DNA of 64,000 bases from Actinopolyspora xinjiangensis (GCF_900104475.1 NZ_FNJR01000005.1:124001-188000); one strand, 5' to 3'. Positions 45,188 through 54,134 are shown, counted from the stretch's first letter. Numbers and translations: made by a program. The notes: generated from the letters alone by a model not told the origin.

Positions 45188-45954
45188 TCGGTCAATCTCC
45201 CGTAGCGCAGCAGGAGCATCGATTCGTCGGCGTACAGCGCCGAGAGCAGCCGCATGCCGCGCGGCGTCCTCGTCACCGGGCCTGTGGCGATCCTACTGCT
45301 GTTCCCGCCGGTCAGCAGCGGAGACACCGTCAGGCAGAGCTCGTCGACGAGGTCGGCGGCGATCAGCGAGCCGAACAAGCCGGGACCTCCCTCGCAGCCG
45401 ATGCGATACAACCCGCGCCGCGCCAGTTCGCGCAGTGCTGTCGGGAGATCGACCTCGGTTCGTCCGGCGGTGACGACCTCCGCGCCCGCCGCTCTCAACG
45501 CCGCGAGGCGGTCGGAGGGCGCCGTCTCGCTGGTGAGCACGATCGTGGGGACGATCGTGTCCGTCACCAGCGGCGAGTCGGGGTCGACGGAACCGCTCCC
45601 GGTGACCACCGCCACGGGGGGAACCTCGCCCAGTCCGCGCTCCGCTCGTCGCCTGGTGCGGTTCTCGGTGCGTCGCAGCCCCCGGTAGTCCTCGGCAGCG
45701 GCGGTGCCCGCCCCCACCAGTACGACATCGGAGAGGTCCCTGACCAGGGAGAGCACACGGCGGTCCGCCGGGCTGGACAAGCCGCGCGAACCGCCGTCCA
45801 CCGCGGCCGAGCCGTCCAGGCTGGAGACGAAGTTCACCCTCAGCCAGGGGCGGGTCAGGGCGGAGGGGTACTCGTAGAAGCGCTCCAGGTCGTCGGCCGT
45901 TTCCGACCCGCTGTCCACCTGTTTCGGTCCGGGAAGGGGCCACAGCTGATGCAT
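45184..45954 (-). CDS. Pyrimidine reductase family protein (RibD C-terminal domain)
   Basis: A 256-residue NADPH-dependent reductase of the RibD_C family: LRVNFVSSLDGSAAVDGGSR (the S-x-DG motif near the N-terminus), VLVGAGTAAAEDYRGL, and YRIGCEGGPGLFGSLIAADL (substrate loop). M. tuberculosis Rv2671 has this fold, lies at the same place beside zapE, and was reported to support folate metabolism with dihydrofolate-reductase-like activity. Its reaction here is uncertain. The stop overlaps the ECF sigma start by 4 nt. It is divergent from zapE with only 55 nt between starts. Confidence 0.85.
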   Translation of the reverse strand: MHQLWPLPGPKQVDSGSETADDLERFYEYPSALTRPWLRVNFVSSLDGSAAVDGGSRGLSSPADRRVLSLVRDLSDVVLVGAGTAAAEDYRGLRRTENRTRRRAERGLGEVPPVAVVTGSGSVDPDSPLVTDTIVPTIVLTSETAPSDRLAALRAAGAEVVTAGRTEVDLPTALRELARRGLYRIGCEGGPGLFGSLIAADLVDELCLTVSPLLTGGNSSRIATGPVTRTPRGMRLLSALYADESMLLLRYGRLTE

Positions 45955-45997
45955 GCCCCCATCTCAGCACGGCGGCGGACGAGCGGGAGCCTCCGGT

Positions 45998-46003
45998 TAC
46001 AGT
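45998..46003 (+). promoter_or_regulatory. -10 box for leaderless zapE
   Basis: TACAGT lies exactly 6 nt before the ATG at 46010, placing the transcription start at the A of the start codon. No Shine-Dalgarno sequence is present. A -35 is not evident. Confidence 0.5.
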
Positions 46004-46009
46004 GCCCAC

Positions 46010-47047
46010 ATGAGCATGCCGCGCCTGGTGGACCGCCATCCCGAGCTCGGTTCCGACGAGCTGGTCGCCGCGCTGACGCCCCCGCCGCGTTTCGACGAGG
46101 TCAGCTTCGACAACTACCTGCCGAACCCCGGGGAACCGAGCCAGGCCGACGCCGTCGTCGCCTGCCGCGAGTTCGCCGCCGAGACCCGGCGCTCCGCCTC
46201 GGGGGGAGGTTCCTGGCTGCGGGCGCTGTTCGGCCGGGGCAGCAGGAGCGGCGGCGCTCGGAGCCTGCCCGGACTCTACCTGGACGGGGGGTTCGGCGTC
46301 GGCAAGACGCACCTGCTCGCCTCGCTCTGGCACGAGGTGGAGGGACCGAAGGCGTACGCGACGTTCGTGGAGCTGACCAACCTCGTGGGTGTGCTCGGAT
46401 TCAACGAGGCGGTGCGCAGGCTCTCCGACCACCGGTTGCTGGCGATCGACGAGTTCGAGCTGGACGATCCCGGCGACACGATGCTGGTCACCCAGTTGCT
46501 GAGCAAGCTCACCGAAGCCGGGGTGAAGGTGGCCGCGACCTCGAACACGCTGCCGGACAAGCTGGGGGAGGGCAGGTTCGCCGCGGTCGACTTCCTACGG
46601 GAGATCCACGCGATGGCGGAGCGGTTCCGCGTCGTGCGCATCGACGGACCCGACTACCGCCACCGCGATCTGCCCGAGCCGCCGGAGCCGCTCGACGAGA
46701 CCGAACTCGCCGAACGGGCACGCCTGACACCGGGTGCCACGTTCGACGACTTCGAACAGCTGTGCGCCCACCTGCAGCGGGTCCACCCGTCGAAGTACGG
46801 GCGGATGGTCGACGACGTCACCGCGGTCCACCTCGGCGGGCTGCACAGCGTGCCGAACCAGGGGGTGGCGCTGCGGATCGTGGCGCTGGCGGACCGCCTC
46901 TACGACCGCGCGGTGCCGGTGCGCGTCTCCGGCGAGCCGTTGTCCGCGCTGTTCGGCGAGGAGATGTTGGCGGGCGGTTACCGCAAGAAGTACCTCCGCG
47001 CGCTGAGCAGGCTCACCGCGTTGTCGCGGGAACTGGAGACCTCCTGA
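46010..47047 (+). CDS. zapE: AFG1-like ATPase ZapE
   Basis: A 345-residue P-loop ATPase of the ZapE/AFG1 family, linked to division-ring dynamics in E. coli and to mitochondrial protein quality control in eukaryotes. Walker A GLYLDGGFGVGKTHLLASLW and Walker B HRLLAIDEFELDDPGDTMLV are clear; the sensor VAATSNTLPDKLGEGRF follows. A short Ser/Gly insertion (RRSASGGGSW) sits before Walker A. Homologue Rv2670c occupies the same place beside the RibD-like gene. ATG 46010 is chosen for the leaderless pattern; the open frame extends 57 nt further upstream. Confidence 0.92.
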   Translation: MSMPRLVDRHPELGSDELVAALTPPPRFDEVSFDNYLPNPGEPSQADAVVACREFAAETRRSASGGGSWLRALFGRGSRSGGARSLPGLYLDGGFGVGKTHLLASLWHEVEGPKAYATFVELTNLVGVLGFNEAVRRLSDHRLLAIDEFELDDPGDTMLVTQLLSKLTEAGVKVAATSNTLPDKLGEGRFAAVDFLREIHAMAERFRVVRIDGPDYRHRDLPEPPEPLDETELAERARLTPGATFDDFEQLCAHLQRVHPSKYGRMVDDVTAVHLGGLHSVPNQGVALRIVALADRLYDRAVPVRVSGEPLSALFGEEMLAGGYRKKYLRALSRLTALSRELETS

Positions 47048-47066
47048 GCCGATCGGGCCTGGGTGC

Positions 47067-48308
47067 TCACCGGCTCGCGGTCAGCACCCGTTCGACGGCG
47101 TCCAGACCGGAGTCCAGCTCCTCGGGGGTGATGACCAGCGGCGGGGCGATCCGGAGCGTGCGGTCCTGGGTCTGCTTGCACAGCACGCCGTGCCGCATCA
47201 GTTCCGCGGCCGCGTCGCGCCCATCGGGGCCGCCCGCGGCGATGTCCACGCCCGCCCACAGGCCACGCCCCCGGACCTCGGACACCCCGTGTCCGACCAG
47301 CCCCTCCAGACGCTGGTGCAGTCGGGCACCCAGTTCACGCGCCCGCTGCTGGAAGTGTCCGGTGGACAGCAGGTTCACCACGGCCCGGCCCACCGCGCAG
47401 GCCAGCGGGTTGCCCCCGAACGTCGAACCGTGCTCGCCGGGACGCAGAACCCCGAGCACCGCCCGGCTGCCCACCACCGCGGAGACGGGCAGGATACCGC
47501 CGCCGAGGGCCTTGCCCAGGGTGTAGAGGTCCGCTCGCACGCCCTCGTGCGAACTGGCCAGCAGCTCGCCGGTGCGAGCCAGTCCCGACTGGATCTCGTC
47601 GGCGATCAGCAGCACGTTGTTGTCGTCGCACAGCCTCCGCAGTTCGCGCAGGTAGCCCGGGGGCGGGACGATCACCCCGGCTTCGCCCTGGATCGGTTCC
47701 ACGAGGACCGCCGCCGTGTTCGGGGTGATCGCCGATTCCACCTCGGTCGCGTCGCCGTACTCGGTGACGACGAAACCCGGTGTGTAGGGGCCGTAGTCGG
47801 CACGGGCCTCGGGGTCGGTGGAGAACGAGACGATCGTGGTGGTGCGCCCGTGGAAGTTGGAGCCGGCTACGACGATCTCCGCACGGTCCTCGGCGACGCC
47901 CTTGACCCGGTAGGCCCACTTGCGGGCGACCTTGACCGCCGACTCCACGGCTTCGGCCCCCGAATTCATGGGCAGCACCATCTCAGTGCCGGTCAGCTCC
48001 GCCAGTTCCCGGCAGAACGGGCCGAACTGGTCGTGGTGGAACGCCCTGCTGGTCAACGTCACCCGTTCGAGTTGCTCCATCGCGGCAGCGGTCAGCTCCG
48101 GGTGCCGGTGCCCGAAGTTCAACGCTGAGTACCCGGCGAGGAAGTCGAGGTAGTCGTTTCCCTCCACATCGGTCACCCACGCTCCTGACGCCTTCGCGAG
48201 CACCACGGGGAGCGGGTGGTAGTTGTGCGCGGAGTAGGTCTCGTCCAGTGCCAGGAACTCGGATGTCTCGGAAGGCGTGCCGCGCACGCCGGGTACGGCC
48301 GCTGTCAT
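47067..48308 (-). CDS. rocD: Ornithine aminotransferase
   Basis: A 413-residue class III PLP aminotransferase converting ornithine and 2-oxoglutarate to glutamate semialdehyde and glutamate (arginine catabolism). Seen: LPMNSGAEAVESAVKVARKW (PLP phosphate loop), VLVEPIQGEAGVIVPPPGYL, LLIADEIQSGLARTG (Asp contacting PLP), LYTLGKALGGGILPVSAVVG (the PLP Lys), and GSTFGGNPLACAV. The N-terminal ETYSAHNYHPLPVVLAKASG is typical of RocD. It converges on zapE with 19 nt between. Its promoter fits a leaderless mRNA (see separate entry). Confidence 0.95.
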   Translation of the reverse strand: MTAAVPGVRGTPSETSEFLALDETYSAHNYHPLPVVLAKASGAWVTDVEGNDYLDFLAGYSALNFGHRHPELTAAAMEQLERVTLTSRAFHHDQFGPFCRELAELTGTEMVLPMNSGAEAVESAVKVARKWAYRVKGVAEDRAEIVVAGSNFHGRTTTIVSFSTDPEARADYGPYTPGFVVTEYGDATEVESAITPNTAAVLVEPIQGEAGVIVPPPGYLRELRRLCDDNNVLLIADEIQSGLARTGELLASSHEGVRADLYTLGKALGGGILPVSAVVGSRAVLGVLRPGEHGSTFGGNPLACAVGRAVVNLLSTGHFQQRARELGARLHQRLEGLVGHGVSEVRGRGLWAGVDIAAGGPDGRDAAAELMRHGVLCKQTQDRTLRIAPPLVITPEELDSGLDAVERVLTASR

Positions 48309-48627
48309 GGCAACAGGTTATGTCGTCACGGCGACACTTTCAGCCGAGACACATTGCTTCCTTTGGTTGTTCGTTGCGTCGTCGGTGCCACGAATGATCG
48401 TTCGTTGCGTACATCCCACTGTCGGGTGTTCGCGAACGCCGGTCGGTGCCGCCTTCGCGTGCTGCGCGTGCCCGCTGCTCCGTGCGGACTCCGGGGCCTT
48501 CCGGCTTTCCGGCGACGGCCTCTCACACGATCGCAGCCAATTCGGCCGGATTCGTCGTGTTCGTCTTCCGTGATCTCCGGTGTGTTGATAATCACGAACG
48601 GTCGATCAAGGCCACCGGAGGTGTCCC
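48309..48627. other. Divergent region between rocD and GDSL esterase
   Basis: A stretch of 319 nt, somewhat AT-richer near rocD. It holds the rocD promoter: on the minus strand -35-like CTGAAA (48338-48343), a 17-nt spacer, and -10 TAACCT (48315-48320) 6 nt before the ATG. Nothing else specific is seen. Confidence 0.5.
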
Positions 48628-49461
48628 GTGCGCAAATCCGCGCTGTCGAACCGTTGTTCCACCGTTCTGGCTGCCGTCCTGCTCCCGTTCCTGGCCCCCG
48701 TCGCGAGTGCGGCCACCGCTGAGGACCGTGCCGATGCGGTCGAGTACGTGGCCCTCGGGGACTCCTACGCCTCCGGCGTGGGGATCGGGAACTACACCCC
48801 CGAGAGCGGTGACTGCCTGCGGAGCCCGCAGGCCTACCCCGAACTGATAGCCGACCGAGGCCTGGTCGGTTCCCTGGATTTCGTCGCCTGCGGCGGCGCG
48901 AAGACCCCGGACGTCGTCAACGAGCAGGTCGCCGCGCTGAGCGCGAGCACCGATGTGGTCACCGTCTCGGTCGGCGGCAACGACGCGGGATTCGGTGAGG
49001 TCGTCACCACCTGCACCACCGGCGGGGACCAGGCGTGCGACGACGTGGTCACCGAGGCGGAGAACTACGCGACCCAGCAGCTTCCCGCCGAACTCGCCGG
49101 TACCTACGACGCGATCGCGGATGCGGCTCCGGCCGCTCGGGTGGCGGTGGTGGGCTACCCCCGGCTGTTCGAGCTCGGGCCCTGCCTGTCGCTGCTCAGC
49201 GAGTTCGAACGGGGCAGGCTCAACGAGGCCGCCGACACGCTCAACAGCGTGATCGCCGAACAGGCCGAGGCGGCCGGATTCTCGTTCCGCGACGTGCGTG
49301 AGGAGTTCGCCGGGCACGGTGTGTGCGGTGGGCAGCCCTGGATCAACGGCCTGTCTTACCCGATCGAGGAGTCCTTCCACCCCAACGCCGCCGGGCACGA
49401 ACAGGGCTTTTTGCCCGAACTCGCCGGGTTCTTCGACGCGCAGAGCTCACGGGTGCGGTGA
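48628..49461 (+). CDS. Secreted SGNH/GDSL esterase
   Basis: A 277-residue secreted hydrolase. A signal peptide (to about residue 29, APVASAATA) precedes the SGNH fold: block I YVALGDSYASGVG with the catalytic Ser, block II with Gly in ACGGAKTPD, block III VSVGGNDAGFG with the Asn, and block V SFHPNAAGHEQG with Asp replaced by Asn before the catalytic His (standard DxxH reads HPNAAGH here). Six or more Cys suggest disulfides. It resembles Streptomyces scabies esterase/lipase SsfEst-type proteins. GGAGGTGTCCC precedes the GTG. Confidence 0.9.
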   Translation: MRKSALSNRCSTVLAAVLLPFLAPVASAATAEDRADAVEYVALGDSYASGVGIGNYTPESGDCLRSPQAYPELIADRGLVGSLDFVACGGAKTPDVVNEQVAALSASTDVVTVSVGGNDAGFGEVVTTCTTGGDQACDDVVTEAENYATQQLPAELAGTYDAIADAAPAARVAVVGYPRLFELGPCLSLLSEFERGRLNEAADTLNSVIAEQAEAAGFSFRDVREEFAGHGVCGGQPWINGLSYPIEESFHPNAAGHEQGFLPELAGFFDAQSSRVR

Positions 49462-49472
49462 TTCCCTCGGGT

Positions 49473-49499
49473 GTGCCGGTCCGGTCGCCGGACCGGCAC
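49473..49499. terminator. Hairpin after the GDSL esterase gene
   Basis: A 12-bp perfect stem (GTGCCGGTCCGG) with a 3-nt loop begins 12 nt after the stop. A second, imperfect hairpin lies near 49557-49580. Both sit between convergent genes. No T-tract. Confidence 0.55.
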
Positions 49500-49633
49500 C
49501 GCGCCCGTAGCCGAGTACGATCCGGCGGCTTCTCGGGGCCGGACGTGACCACCTCGAACTTCCCGCGACGCGGGGAAGTGCCGGTACGATCCCCGGCCCG
49601 CCGCCGGGGGGCGCGGAGGACCGTACCGAGAGC

Positions 49634-51304
49634 TCAGAGCAGTCGGGGATCGTAACTGCGCGGCGCGTACTGCCGCAGGGCGGCGCGAAGCCTTCGGGCC
49701 TCGCGCCGCCTCCGCCACCACCCTCCGGTGGCCCCCACGGAGAAGATCTTGTTGCCCCCGTAGTACTCGCGGGTACGGTGCCACCACTTGGGATGCGGGG
49801 TGAATTCGCGGTGCACCCACACCGTCAGGGCCTGCTTCTTGCCGTTGCCGACCAGACCGACCCTGCTGACCCGGCTCCAGGGGATCTCGCGGTGCAGTCC
49901 CATACGCGATATCCGCAGCCCGTCGCTGTTGATCCGTACACGGATGCCGGGAGTAAGCGCCTGCCCCAGGCACAGCACGCTGCTGAGCACGAGCAGGAAC
50001 ACCCCGAGGACCAGCAGCACCCGCGCCGAGCCCCCGGCTCCGGTGTTCGCCGCCAGCACCACCGTGCCGTAGGCCAGCAGCCCGGAGAACGCCGACCACA
50101 GCAGCGCGTTGATCCGCCTGCCGCTGTGGAAGGTCGGCCCCGGCAGGTCCGGCCGCACCAGCGGCTGCTCCGTCTGGTCCGGCGGTGGTGCGGCCACGTG
50201 TGCTCCGCCGTTCGGGCGAGCTTCGGGCCGCCCCGCCTCCGGGGGACGGGAAGCCGGAGCGACCGCCGTCCCCTTTGGCGCGGCGGCGGGTGTCGCGCCG
50301 GCCGCGACCGACCCGTGCCGGTCGTGGTTCCCGCTGTCACGGGGTGTGGGGGAGTGGTCCGGCGGCACGGGTTCCGCGCCCCGCGTGCCTTTCGCCCCGC
50401 CACCCGTCGAGGGGAGATCGCCGCGGAACACCCGGTCCAGCTCTGCGGTGTGTGCCGAGATGAGCGCCGTGACCCCCCGAGGTAGCCACTCGCCGTCGGG
50501 TGAACCGGAGTGCCCGAGGTGGTCGAGCAGCTCACCGGTGCTCGGGCGCGCGTTGGGATCCTTCGCCAGGCAGGAGGCGATCAGCGAGCGCAGACCCTCG
50601 GGCACCGGGCCCAGGTCCGGCTCGGTGTGGACCACCCGGTAGAGCATGGCGGCGCTGTTCTCGTTGCCGAACGGCGCGGTTCCGGTCGAGGCGAACACCA
50701 GCACCGCGCCCAGCGAGAACACGTCGCTGGGCGGGGCTATCTCCCCGCCGGTGGTCTGCTCGGGGGAGAAGAAGCCCGGCGTTCCGAAGAACATTCCGGT
50801 GGCGGTCATGCCCGTGGCCGCCATGGCTCTGGAGATCCCGAAGTCGATCACACGTGGGCCGTCCGGGCCGAGCAGCACGTTCGAGGGCTTGAGGTCGCGG
50901 TGCACCAGCCCGGCCCGGTGCACCGCCTGCAACGCCTCGGCCAGACCGGCCCCGAGCCTGCGCACGGTGTGCTCCGGGAACGGGCCGTGCTCGGTCACCG
51001 CCTGGTGCAGCGTCGGCCCCGGCACGTACTCGGTCGCCAGCCAGGGGTGCTCGGCCTCGGGGTCGGAGTCGACCACGGTGGCGGTCCAGAAACCGCCGAC
51101 CGAGGCCGACATGCTGGCCTCCCGACGAAACCGTTCGCGGAACTCGGCGTCCTCGGCGAGCTCCGGTTTGGCCACCTTCACCGCCACCGGACGCCCTCCC
51201 CGGGAACATCCGAGGTAAACCGCACCCATCGCCCCCTTGCCGATACGGGCGAACAGCCGATAGTCCCCGACCTTGCTCGGCTCGCTGCTCAACAGCGGCT
51301 GCAC
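49634..51304 (-). CDS. Hanks-type Ser/Thr protein kinase with C-terminal membrane/PH-like region
   Basis: A 556-residue kinase. The kinase domain (residues ~14-270) shows the Gly loop IGKGAMGAVYLG, the ATP Lys in VAVKVAKPEL, the catalytic loop HRDLKPSNVLL, DFGISRAMAA and GTPGFFSPEQ, so it should be active. A Pro/Ala/Gly-rich linker of about 100 residues follows. Two membrane helices at about residues 395-440 (LLWSAFSGLLAYGTVVLAAN, VLLVLGVFLLVLSSVLCLGQ) lead into a short beta-rich domain (VRINSDGLRISRMGLHREIP, WSRVSRVGLVGNGKKQALTV) of bacterial PH-like type. No PASTA repeats. The kinase therefore faces the cytoplasm on both sides of a hairpin anchor. Confidence 0.88.
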   Translation of the reverse strand: MQPLLSSEPSKVGDYRLFARIGKGAMGAVYLGCSRGGRPVAVKVAKPELAEDAEFRERFRREASMSASVGGFWTATVVDSDPEAEHPWLATEYVPGPTLHQAVTEHGPFPEHTVRRLGAGLAEALQAVHRAGLVHRDLKPSNVLLGPDGPRVIDFGISRAMAATGMTATGMFFGTPGFFSPEQTTGGEIAPPSDVFSLGAVLVFASTGTAPFGNENSAAMLYRVVHTEPDLGPVPEGLRSLIASCLAKDPNARPSTGELLDHLGHSGSPDGEWLPRGVTALISAHTAELDRVFRGDLPSTGGGAKGTRGAEPVPPDHSPTPRDSGNHDRHGSVAAGATPAAAPKGTAVAPASRPPEAGRPEARPNGGAHVAAPPPDQTEQPLVRPDLPGPTFHSGRRINALLWSAFSGLLAYGTVVLAANTGAGGSARVLLVLGVFLLVLSSVLCLGQALTPGIRVRINSDGLRISRMGLHREIPWSRVSRVGLVGNGKKQALTVWVHREFTPHPKWWHRTREYYGGNKIFSVGATGGWWRRRREARRLRAALRQYAPRSYDPRLL

Positions 51305-51510
51305 TGAGCTCCCCCTTCACCGTCTCGCCAACCAAGCCTAATGGGTCGGGACGGGCACACGGTTCCGAACCGGGGACGTTCGGCACCGTCCGAGGGTTGA
51401 CGAGGACAACCGGAAGGTCCGCGTTGAGCGGGCCGGCTCCACACGCCCGAGTACACCGCCGGGTGCGATCCACGCGCTCCCCGACACCGCCGAGCGCTCT
51501 CCGGAATCCG

Positions 51511-52713
51511 CTACGGGGACTCCGACTCCATCCGGTCGACCACGTGCTCGGCGATCGCCAGGCCGGAGGTGGCCGCGGGGGAAGGCGCGTTGCGCACCGT
51601 GGTGACGCCGTCGGCGTGGTTGATCCGGAAGTCGTCCACCAGCGACCCGTCCCGGTCCACGGCCTGCGCGCGGATTCCGGAACCGGCGCGTCGCACGTCG
51701 GCCGGCCCGACGGCGGGGACGTACCGGCTCGCCGAACGCATGTAGGCCCTGACCGACAGGCTGCCCACCACCTCCCGCACCCCGGTGCGCCAGTGCGCGC
51801 GGGCCATCCGCCAGAACCCGGGCCAGGAGGCCATGTCGCGCAGCTGTCCGGGGGAGACGTCCCGACGACGGTAGCCTTCCCTGGCGAGCCCCAGTACGGC
51901 GTTCGGGCCGACTTCGACCTCGCCCGAGACGCGGCGGGTGAAGTGCACTCCCAGGAACGGGTAGCGCGGGTCCGGCACGGGGTAGATCATGCCGCGGACC
52001 AGTTCACGAACCGACGGCGCGAGGCGCATGTACTCCCCGCGGAACGGCACGATTCGCGGCCCGTCCGCGCCGTCCGCCCAACGCGAGACCCGGTCGGAAC
52101 GCAGTCCGGCGCAGACGACGAGCCGGTCGACTCGGTGCACCCCGCCGGTGGTGACCACATCGATGCCGTCGTGCCGACGCCGCAACCCGGTCACGGCGGT
52201 GGAGAGCAGCACGCGGCCACCGGCCCGCCCGACGTCCTCGCCCAGCGCGGCGGCCACCGCCGCGTAGTCGGTGATCGCGGTTTCCGGGGAGTGCAACGCG
52301 GCCACTCCGTCGGCGTGGGGTTCGATCTCGGTGATACCCGAGCCCGACACCCGCCGCAGCCCCGGTACGCCGTTGCGGCGCGCGTTCACCTCCAGGGCGT
52401 CGAAGCGGCCCAGTTCGGACTCGTCGACGGCGATCACGAGCTTGCCGCACTCGACGTACGGCACCGACCGTTCGGAACAGTACTCGCGCAGCATAGAGCG
52501 CCCACGCTTGCACAGCTCGGCCTTGAGGCCGCCGGGTGGGTAGTAGATACCGGCGTGCACGACACCGGAGTTGTGCCCGGTCTGGTGCGCCCCGAGCCGG
52601 TCCTCCTTCTCGAACACGAGGACGCGCACGCTCTCGTGTCGTCGGCTGAGCTCGCGCGCCACCGCGAGCCCGACGATGCCGCCACCGATGACGCCGACGG
52701 TCTGTTCGGTCAC
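51511..52713 (-). CDS. lhgO: L-2-hydroxyglutarate oxidase (LhgO family)
   Basis: A 400-residue FAD-dependent oxidoreductase of the DAO superfamily. The N-terminal VGVIGGGIVGLAVARELSRR binds FAD; QTGHNSGVVHAGIYYPPG is a strong LhgO signature, as are KRGRSMLREYC and VPFRGEYMRL. It oxidises L-2-hydroxyglutarate to 2-oxoglutarate with electrons passing to the membrane quinone pool or O2. GTG 52713. It is not in an obvious operon; a glutaryl-CoA dehydrogenase-like gene 8 kb away could make it part of glutarate catabolism, by inference. Confidence 0.9.
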   Translation of the reverse strand: MTEQTVGVIGGGIVGLAVARELSRRHESVRVLVFEKEDRLGAHQTGHNSGVVHAGIYYPPGGLKAELCKRGRSMLREYCSERSVPYVECGKLVIAVDESELGRFDALEVNARRNGVPGLRRVSGSGITEIEPHADGVAALHSPETAITDYAAVAAALGEDVGRAGGRVLLSTAVTGLRRRHDGIDVVTTGGVHRVDRLVVCAGLRSDRVSRWADGADGPRIVPFRGEYMRLAPSVRELVRGMIYPVPDPRYPFLGVHFTRRVSGEVEVGPNAVLGLAREGYRRRDVSPGQLRDMASWPGFWRMARAHWRTGVREVVGSLSVRAYMRSASRYVPAVGPADVRRAGSGIRAQAVDRDGSLVDDFRINHADGVTTVRNAPSPAATSGLAIAEHVVDRMESESP

Positions 52714-52859
52714 GGGTCTCCCCTTCCAGTACGCCGTTCCCGCGGCGATGGCCCCGGACGTGGCCGCCGGTCGACGCGACCGGGGCCGGGCCGGGAGCGG
52801 AGTGGTTGAGCTCGTTCGCGCTGGCCCGCCGCACTAACCCCGCGAGGCGTGGGCCGCTG

Positions 52860-53312
52860 TCAAGCACGTTGCCGCAGGAACTCGATCGCCTTGTCCGCGT
52901 GGGCCGCCATCCGGAACTCGCCGCGGATCACCCGCAGAATCCGGCTGTCGCGGTCGATGAGGAAGGTGTGGCGCTTCACGGGGAGCGGTCCGAAGCGGCG
53001 TCGAACGCCGAAACGGCGGGCCACCGCGCCGTCCGCGTCGGACAGCAGCGGGAACTCCAGCGAGTTCGTGCTCGCGAACCGAGCCTGCTTGTCCACCGGG
53101 TCCGGGCTGATGCCGACCGGTTGGGCCCCCAGCACGGCGAATTCGGCGGCCAGATCCCGGAAGTGACAGCTCTGGGCCGTGCAGCCGTGGGTCATGGCCG
53201 CCGGGTAGAAGAAGAGGACGACGATGCCTCCGGTCAGCAGTTCGGACAGCGAGCGGCGCGCTCCGTACTGGTCCGCCAGCTCGAAATCCGGTACGAGTTC
53301 GCCCGACTGCAC
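52860..53312 (-). CDS. bcp: Peroxiredoxin (BCP/PrxQ type)
   Basis: A 150-residue thioredoxin-fold peroxidase. VPDFELADQYGARRSLSELL begins the fold; the active site PAAMTHGCTAQSCHFRDL has the PxxxTxxC peroxidatic Cys and a second Cys five residues later as expected for the alpha2-type PrxQ. The usual Pro before Gly-Cys (TPGC) is His here. It detoxifies peroxides using thioredoxin. GTG 53312 has GGAGGC 7 nt upstream; the same frame extends far upstream by chance. Confidence 0.92.
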   Translation of the reverse strand: MQSGELVPDFELADQYGARRSLSELLTGGIVVLFFYPAAMTHGCTAQSCHFRDLAAEFAVLGAQPVGISPDPVDKQARFASTNSLEFPLLSDADGAVARRFGVRRRFGPLPVKRHTFLIDRDSRILRVIRGEFRMAAHADKAIEFLRQRA

Positions 53313-53462
53313 TTGACGCCTCCGATGATCGGTTTCGCTCCCGCCCCAACCTACCCGGGGCGATCCCCGCGCCGGTCGGAGCGAGGTTTGGCGCTCGTCC
53401 GCGCCGGGTACCGCGATGCCACGGATCGCGTCCGTCGATGTCGAGGGGAGGTGGTCCCCGAC

Positions 53463-54053
53463 ATGTCCGGAAGCCTGAGCGGACTGCGGGTGGCCTTCCT
53501 GGTCGCCGGTGAGGGAATCGAGCAGGTGGAGCTGACGCGGCCCTGGCAGGCCGTCGAGCGGGCCGGCGGGCAGCCGGAGCTGGTTTCGGTCTCCTCCGGT
53601 TCGGTGCAGGCGTTTCACCACCTCGACAAGGCGGACACGTTTCCGGTGGACCAGATTGTCGGGGACGCGGACGTCGAGGACTACGCGGGGTTGGTCCTGC
53701 CGGGAGGGGTGGCGAACCCGGACGCGCTGCGCCGGGTGCCGGAGGCCGTTCGATTCGTCGCGGACTTCTTCGCGGCGCAGAAGCCCGTCGCGGCGATCTG
53801 TCACGCGCCCTGGACGCTCATCGAGGCGGGCGTGGTGCGTGGCCGTCGGTTGACCTCCTACCCGAGTCTGGCCACGGACCTGCGCAACGCCGGGGCCGAG
53901 TGGACAGACGAACAGGTGGTCGTCGACTCCGGCCTGGTCACCAGTCGTGATCCCGATGACCTCGACGCCTTCTGCGCCAAGGCGGTCGAGGAGATCGCCG
54001 AGGGCAGACATCGTTCCCAGTCCCGCAGCGCCCCCAGCACCGATGTCGGTTGA
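53463..54053 (+). CDS. DJ-1/PfpI family protein
   Basis: A 196-residue class I glutamine-amidotransferase-like protein of the DJ-1/PfpI family. Visible: LRVAFLVAGEGIEQVELTRP with the conserved Glu, GLVLPGGVANPDALR, and VAAICHAPWTLIEAG with the nucleophile-elbow Cys and His. It matches YhbO/PfpI-like general stress proteins; proposed functions include deglycase, protease or chaperone, all disputed. The GGGGAGG site before the ATG is 12 nt away; GTG at 53451 is an alternative. It is divergent from bcp. Confidence 0.85.
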   Translation: MSGSLSGLRVAFLVAGEGIEQVELTRPWQAVERAGGQPELVSVSSGSVQAFHHLDKADTFPVDQIVGDADVEDYAGLVLPGGVANPDALRRVPEAVRFVADFFAAQKPVAAICHAPWTLIEAGVVRGRRLTSYPSLATDLRNAGAEWTDEQVVVDSGLVTSRDPDDLDAFCAKAVEEIAEGRHRSQSRSAPSTDVG

Positions 54054-54134
54054 TCGCGGGGTGGGCAACCGCGTCAGGGGCGCGGTGCCGGGGAATCCAC
54101 CGGGAGCACCGGAGCGCGGAGGAGGGAGAAGACA

